Positions 62,136 through 64,000 of a stretch of DNA of 64,000 bases are shown piece after piece; positions within the stretch are counted from its first letter, which is position 1, and each line of letters opens with the position of its first letter. The notes under the pieces were generated by a model. That model was not told the origin of the DNA and did no database searches. It saw only the letters and a list, made by a program, of their open reading frames with translations. The stretch comes from Hyphomonas sediminis (lineage in GTDB: Bacteria; Pseudomonadota; Alphaproteobacteria; Caulobacterales; Hyphomonadaceae), in contig NZ_JAIEZP010000001.1 in the NCBI RefSeq assembly GCF_019679475.1, positions 3,224,001 through 3,288,000 on the forward strand, given 5' to 3'. Position numbers and translations under genes: made by a program.

Positions 62136-62304
62136 TGTTCCTCCCCGGTGTCATTTTTCCACGACTGAAACCAGACTTCGGGGCTCTTGCAACAGGTAGT
62201 TCCCCTGATTGACTCGCCCGAGGTAACGCAGCGTGAGCCTGCCCGCTCGATTGCGCGGCCCCATGGCCAGGCGCATGATCGAAAAAAACCAAGGGAGGAA
62301 ACCA

Positions 62305-63153
62305 ATGAAGAAACTGGAGGGAAGAACCGCGTTCGTAACCGGGGCCGCGTCCGGCATCGGCCTCGGCATCGCCACGGCACTGGCGCAGGCGGGCGTGAAG
62401 GTGATGCTGTGCGACATCGAGAAGGACGCGCTGGACAAGGCTGTGGCAGGCCTGCGCGCGACCAATGCCGATGTTGACGGCGTGGTGGCGGATGTGTCGC
62501 TCAAGGACAATCTGCAACGCGCCGCCGATGAAACCATCGCGCGGTTTGGCAAGGTGCACATTCTCGTCAACAATGCCGGCGTGGGCGGCGGGGGCGATTA
62601 TGGCAGCTGGAACGATGCGGGCTGGAACTGGGTGATTGGCGTCAATCTGATGTCGGTCGTCTGGGGCATCGAGATATTCGGGCCGCTGATCGAAGCGCAT
62701 GGCGAGGGCGGGCAGATCGTGTCCACCGCCTCCATCGCCGGCATGATCGCAGCAACCAACCCCTCCTATGACGTGACGAAGTTTGGCGTTGTAGCCCTTT
62801 CGGAAGGCTTGCGGCCGAAGCTGGCCGCGCGCGGTATTGGCGTTTCGGTGCTGTGCCCCGGCATTATCCGCACCAATATTCTCGACTCGCGCCGCCATAT
62901 TCCGGGCCGCTTTGCCGGGCAGATCCCAGAAACGGAAGCAGATGGTCCGGGAACGGAGATGTTGCAAACCATCACCAACGCCATCGCCAGCGGGATTGAC
63001 CCGCTCTATGTCGGCGAGCTGGTGCGCGAAGCGATCGAGGGCGACTGGCCGCACATCTTCACCGACTTGCAGTTCGAGCCGTATATCGAGGCACGTTTTG
63101 CCGCGATCAGGGAGGGGTTTGACCGGATACGGGACCGGGTGCCGCGACACTGA
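62305..63153 (+). CDS. Short-chain dehydrogenase/reductase
   Basis: The 282-residue SDR has TGAASGIGLG, NNAGVGGGG, the catalytic Ser in VSTASIAG and YDVTK (Tyr and Lys). Asp in LCDIEKD favours NAD+. A C-terminal extension (FEPYIEARFAAIREGFDR) may form a lid. GGGAGGAAACC precedes the ATG at 62305; the longer frame has no matching start. It lies 170 bases from the divergent globin. Confidence 0.9.
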   Translation: MKKLEGRTAFVTGAASGIGLGIATALAQAGVKVMLCDIEKDALDKAVAGLRATNADVDGVVADVSLKDNLQRAADETIARFGKVHILVNNAGVGGGGDYGSWNDAGWNWVIGVNLMSVVWGIEIFGPLIEAHGEGGQIVSTASIAGMIAATNPSYDVTKFGVVALSEGLRPKLAARGIGVSVLCPGIIRTNILDSRRHIPGRFAGQIPETEADGPGTEMLQTITNAIASGIDPLYVGELVREAIEGDWPHIFTDLQFEPYIEARFAAIREGFDRIRDRVPRH

Positions 63154-63156
63154 CGC

Positions 63157-64000
63157 CTATGGCTGGGCCGGAAGCGCGGGGCCGGTGATCTCGATCCGGT
63201 CTGTCCAGACATAGCCGCCGAAGCCTTTGGGGACTTTGCGGAGCTGCTCAGGCGTGTCGGTGCCGGGCGTGCCGTCATTGCCTGTGCCGCCGGGCGTTCC
63301 GAAGAGGATGACGGTGGAGCCAGCCGCATTCATGCGGGCCTCGAAGGCGCGGGGCCAGCCCCAGATCAGCGGCGCATACTCAACGGGCATGAGGACGAGT
63401 GTGTTCTTGCAGCTATCGGGCACAAAGCCCGACCACCCCATAAGCAGATAGTCGATCAGGCAATCTTTCGCGCTGCCCTTGGTGAAATGGTTCATGTCCG
63501 GAATGCGCTCGACCAGGGCGTCCACCGGAATGGGCCCGCCATAGACGCCCCAGACCTGCGCGCGCCAGCGGGGGGGGGGTTCCTCCAGCATCTCTGCCAG
63601 CACGCGGCCTTCGACGGGGCGGCGGCTTTTGAAGTTGATGAGAAAGCGACCTTCAGGGAACGCATCAAGCACTTCGGGAAGCGATTTGATCATGCCGACG
63701 CCCTTGCCGCGCAGCGGGAAGGTCTGCCCGTCATCTGCGGTGTAGCCGTAGCCTGCGTCCAGTGTACGGATGAGGCTCATGGGCGTCTTGTTGGTCTGGC
63801 CTTCTGCCTCTGTGCGGCACTCCAGGGTCCAGTCATGGAAGACAGCAAATTCGCCATCGGAGGTCAGGTGAACGTCAATCTCGATGATCTCTGCCCCGGC
63901 CTCGAAGGCGGCCTGCATGGAGGGCAGCGTGTTCTCGATAAATTCATGCGTCGGCGGATCGATGCGGATCGCGGTACAGGTGTCCCGCTCCAGATCGACG
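63157..64000 (-). CDS. Glycerophosphodiester phosphodiesterase (5' end beyond the window)
   Basis: The frame stays open to the right edge. It reads RIDPPTHEFIENTLPSMQAA, then EIDVHLTSDGEFAVFHDWTL, which is the GDPD metal site and HD loop, and later LINFKSRRPV. The first His-Arg motif would lie just outside. The family hydrolyses glycerophosphodiesters from phospholipid turnover. A 10-G run at 63570-63579 encodes three prolines; it could slip, but the frame is intact here. The gene ends 3 bases after the convergent SDR stop. Confidence 0.9.
   Translation of the reverse strand, partial: VDLERDTCTAIRIDPPTHEFIENTLPSMQAAFEAGAEIIEIDVHLTSDGEFAVFHDWTLECRTEAEGQTNKTPMSLIRTLDAGYGYTADDGQTFPLRGKGVGMIKSLPEVLDAFPEGRFLINFKSRRPVEGRVLAEMLEEPPPRWRAQVWGVYGGPIPVDALVERIPDMNHFTKGSAKDCLIDYLLMGWSGFVPDSCKNTLVLMPVEYAPLIWGWPRAFEARMNAAGSTVILFGTPGGTGNDGTPGTDTPEQLRKVPKGFGGYVWTDRIEITGPALPAQP

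Noticed and set aside
1-64000. CRISPR array, prophage, secretion or defence island
   Set aside because: No regularly spaced repeats, phage structural genes, restriction or toxin-antitoxin genes, or transposases were recognised; the repeats found are palindromic intergenic elements.

Overview
The window reads as ordinary chromosome of a GC-rich alphaproteobacterium. A CtrA cell-cycle regulator (phospho-acceptor D51, C-terminal Ala-Ala) lies next to an FlhF/FlhG-like flagellar pair. There are several aerobic lipid and aromatic catabolism genes (thiolase, enoyl-CoA hydratases, P450s, extradiol dioxygenase) and an endonuclease-type MutL. Together these point to a dimorphic, stalked or budding Caulobacterales/Hyphomonadaceae-type bacterium; the assignment is inference from gene content. 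I see no prophage, CRISPR array, transposase or rRNA operon.

Layout. 1-12.6 kb: a cut membrane protein, an FAD oxidoreductase, azoreductase azoR, tRNA-Leu(UAA), an SLC13 transporter, an outer-membrane protein, cspA, a thiolase, a DODA-type dioxygenase, an enoyl-CoA hydratase, a CinA-like protein, a serine hydrolase and map. 12.6-21 kb: a His-rich cupin lipoprotein, radC overlapping an ABC-F gene, two tandem MFS transporters, thrB and rnhA. 21-24 kb: ctrA, flhG and flhF on the minus strand. 24-30 kb: rluB, then a four-gene run of two cytochromes P450, an enoyl-CoA hydratase and a DUF2855 protein. 30-36 kb (minus): an OmpA lipoprotein, an amidohydrolase, and a translationally coupled set of YjbR, hotdog protein, MFS transporter and an ACAD10/LvaA-like kinase. 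36-40 kb: an L,D-transpeptidase-like protein, then a TetR regulator divergent from a cupin/SDR/alcohol-dehydrogenase operon with a 28-bp palindrome in the promoter. 40-54 kb: purD, a methyltransferase, xseA, an Hcp-like Cys-rich Sel1 protein, paiB, a D-2-hydroxyacid dehydrogenase, an EEP nuclease-like protein with a basic tail, and the mutL-HAD-serine hydrolase run. 54-64 kb: a c-type cytochrome, a cluster of palindromic repeats, a MarR regulator, an HIBCH-like enzyme, a PilZ protein, a TauD dioxygenase, a TetR/amidohydrolase pair with tandem operators, a cytochrome b561/globin pair, an SDR and a cut glycerophosphodiesterase.

How the parts connect. The P450/hydratase run and the kinase/hotdog/MFS run on the opposite strand look like two halves of a catabolic island for terpenoid, branched or hydroxylated carboxylic acids. 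The nearby CoA-pathway genes (thiolase, hydratases, HIBCH-like enzyme) could feed its products into central metabolism. No ferredoxin or ferredoxin reductase for the P450s is present in the window.

The least expected signals are an FlhF whose GTPase motifs are degraded beside an intact FlhG ATPase, a purD start codon abutting a perfect hairpin that buries the ribosome binding site, two TetR operator layouts readable directly from the sequence, and a REP doublet with 36-bp perfect arms.
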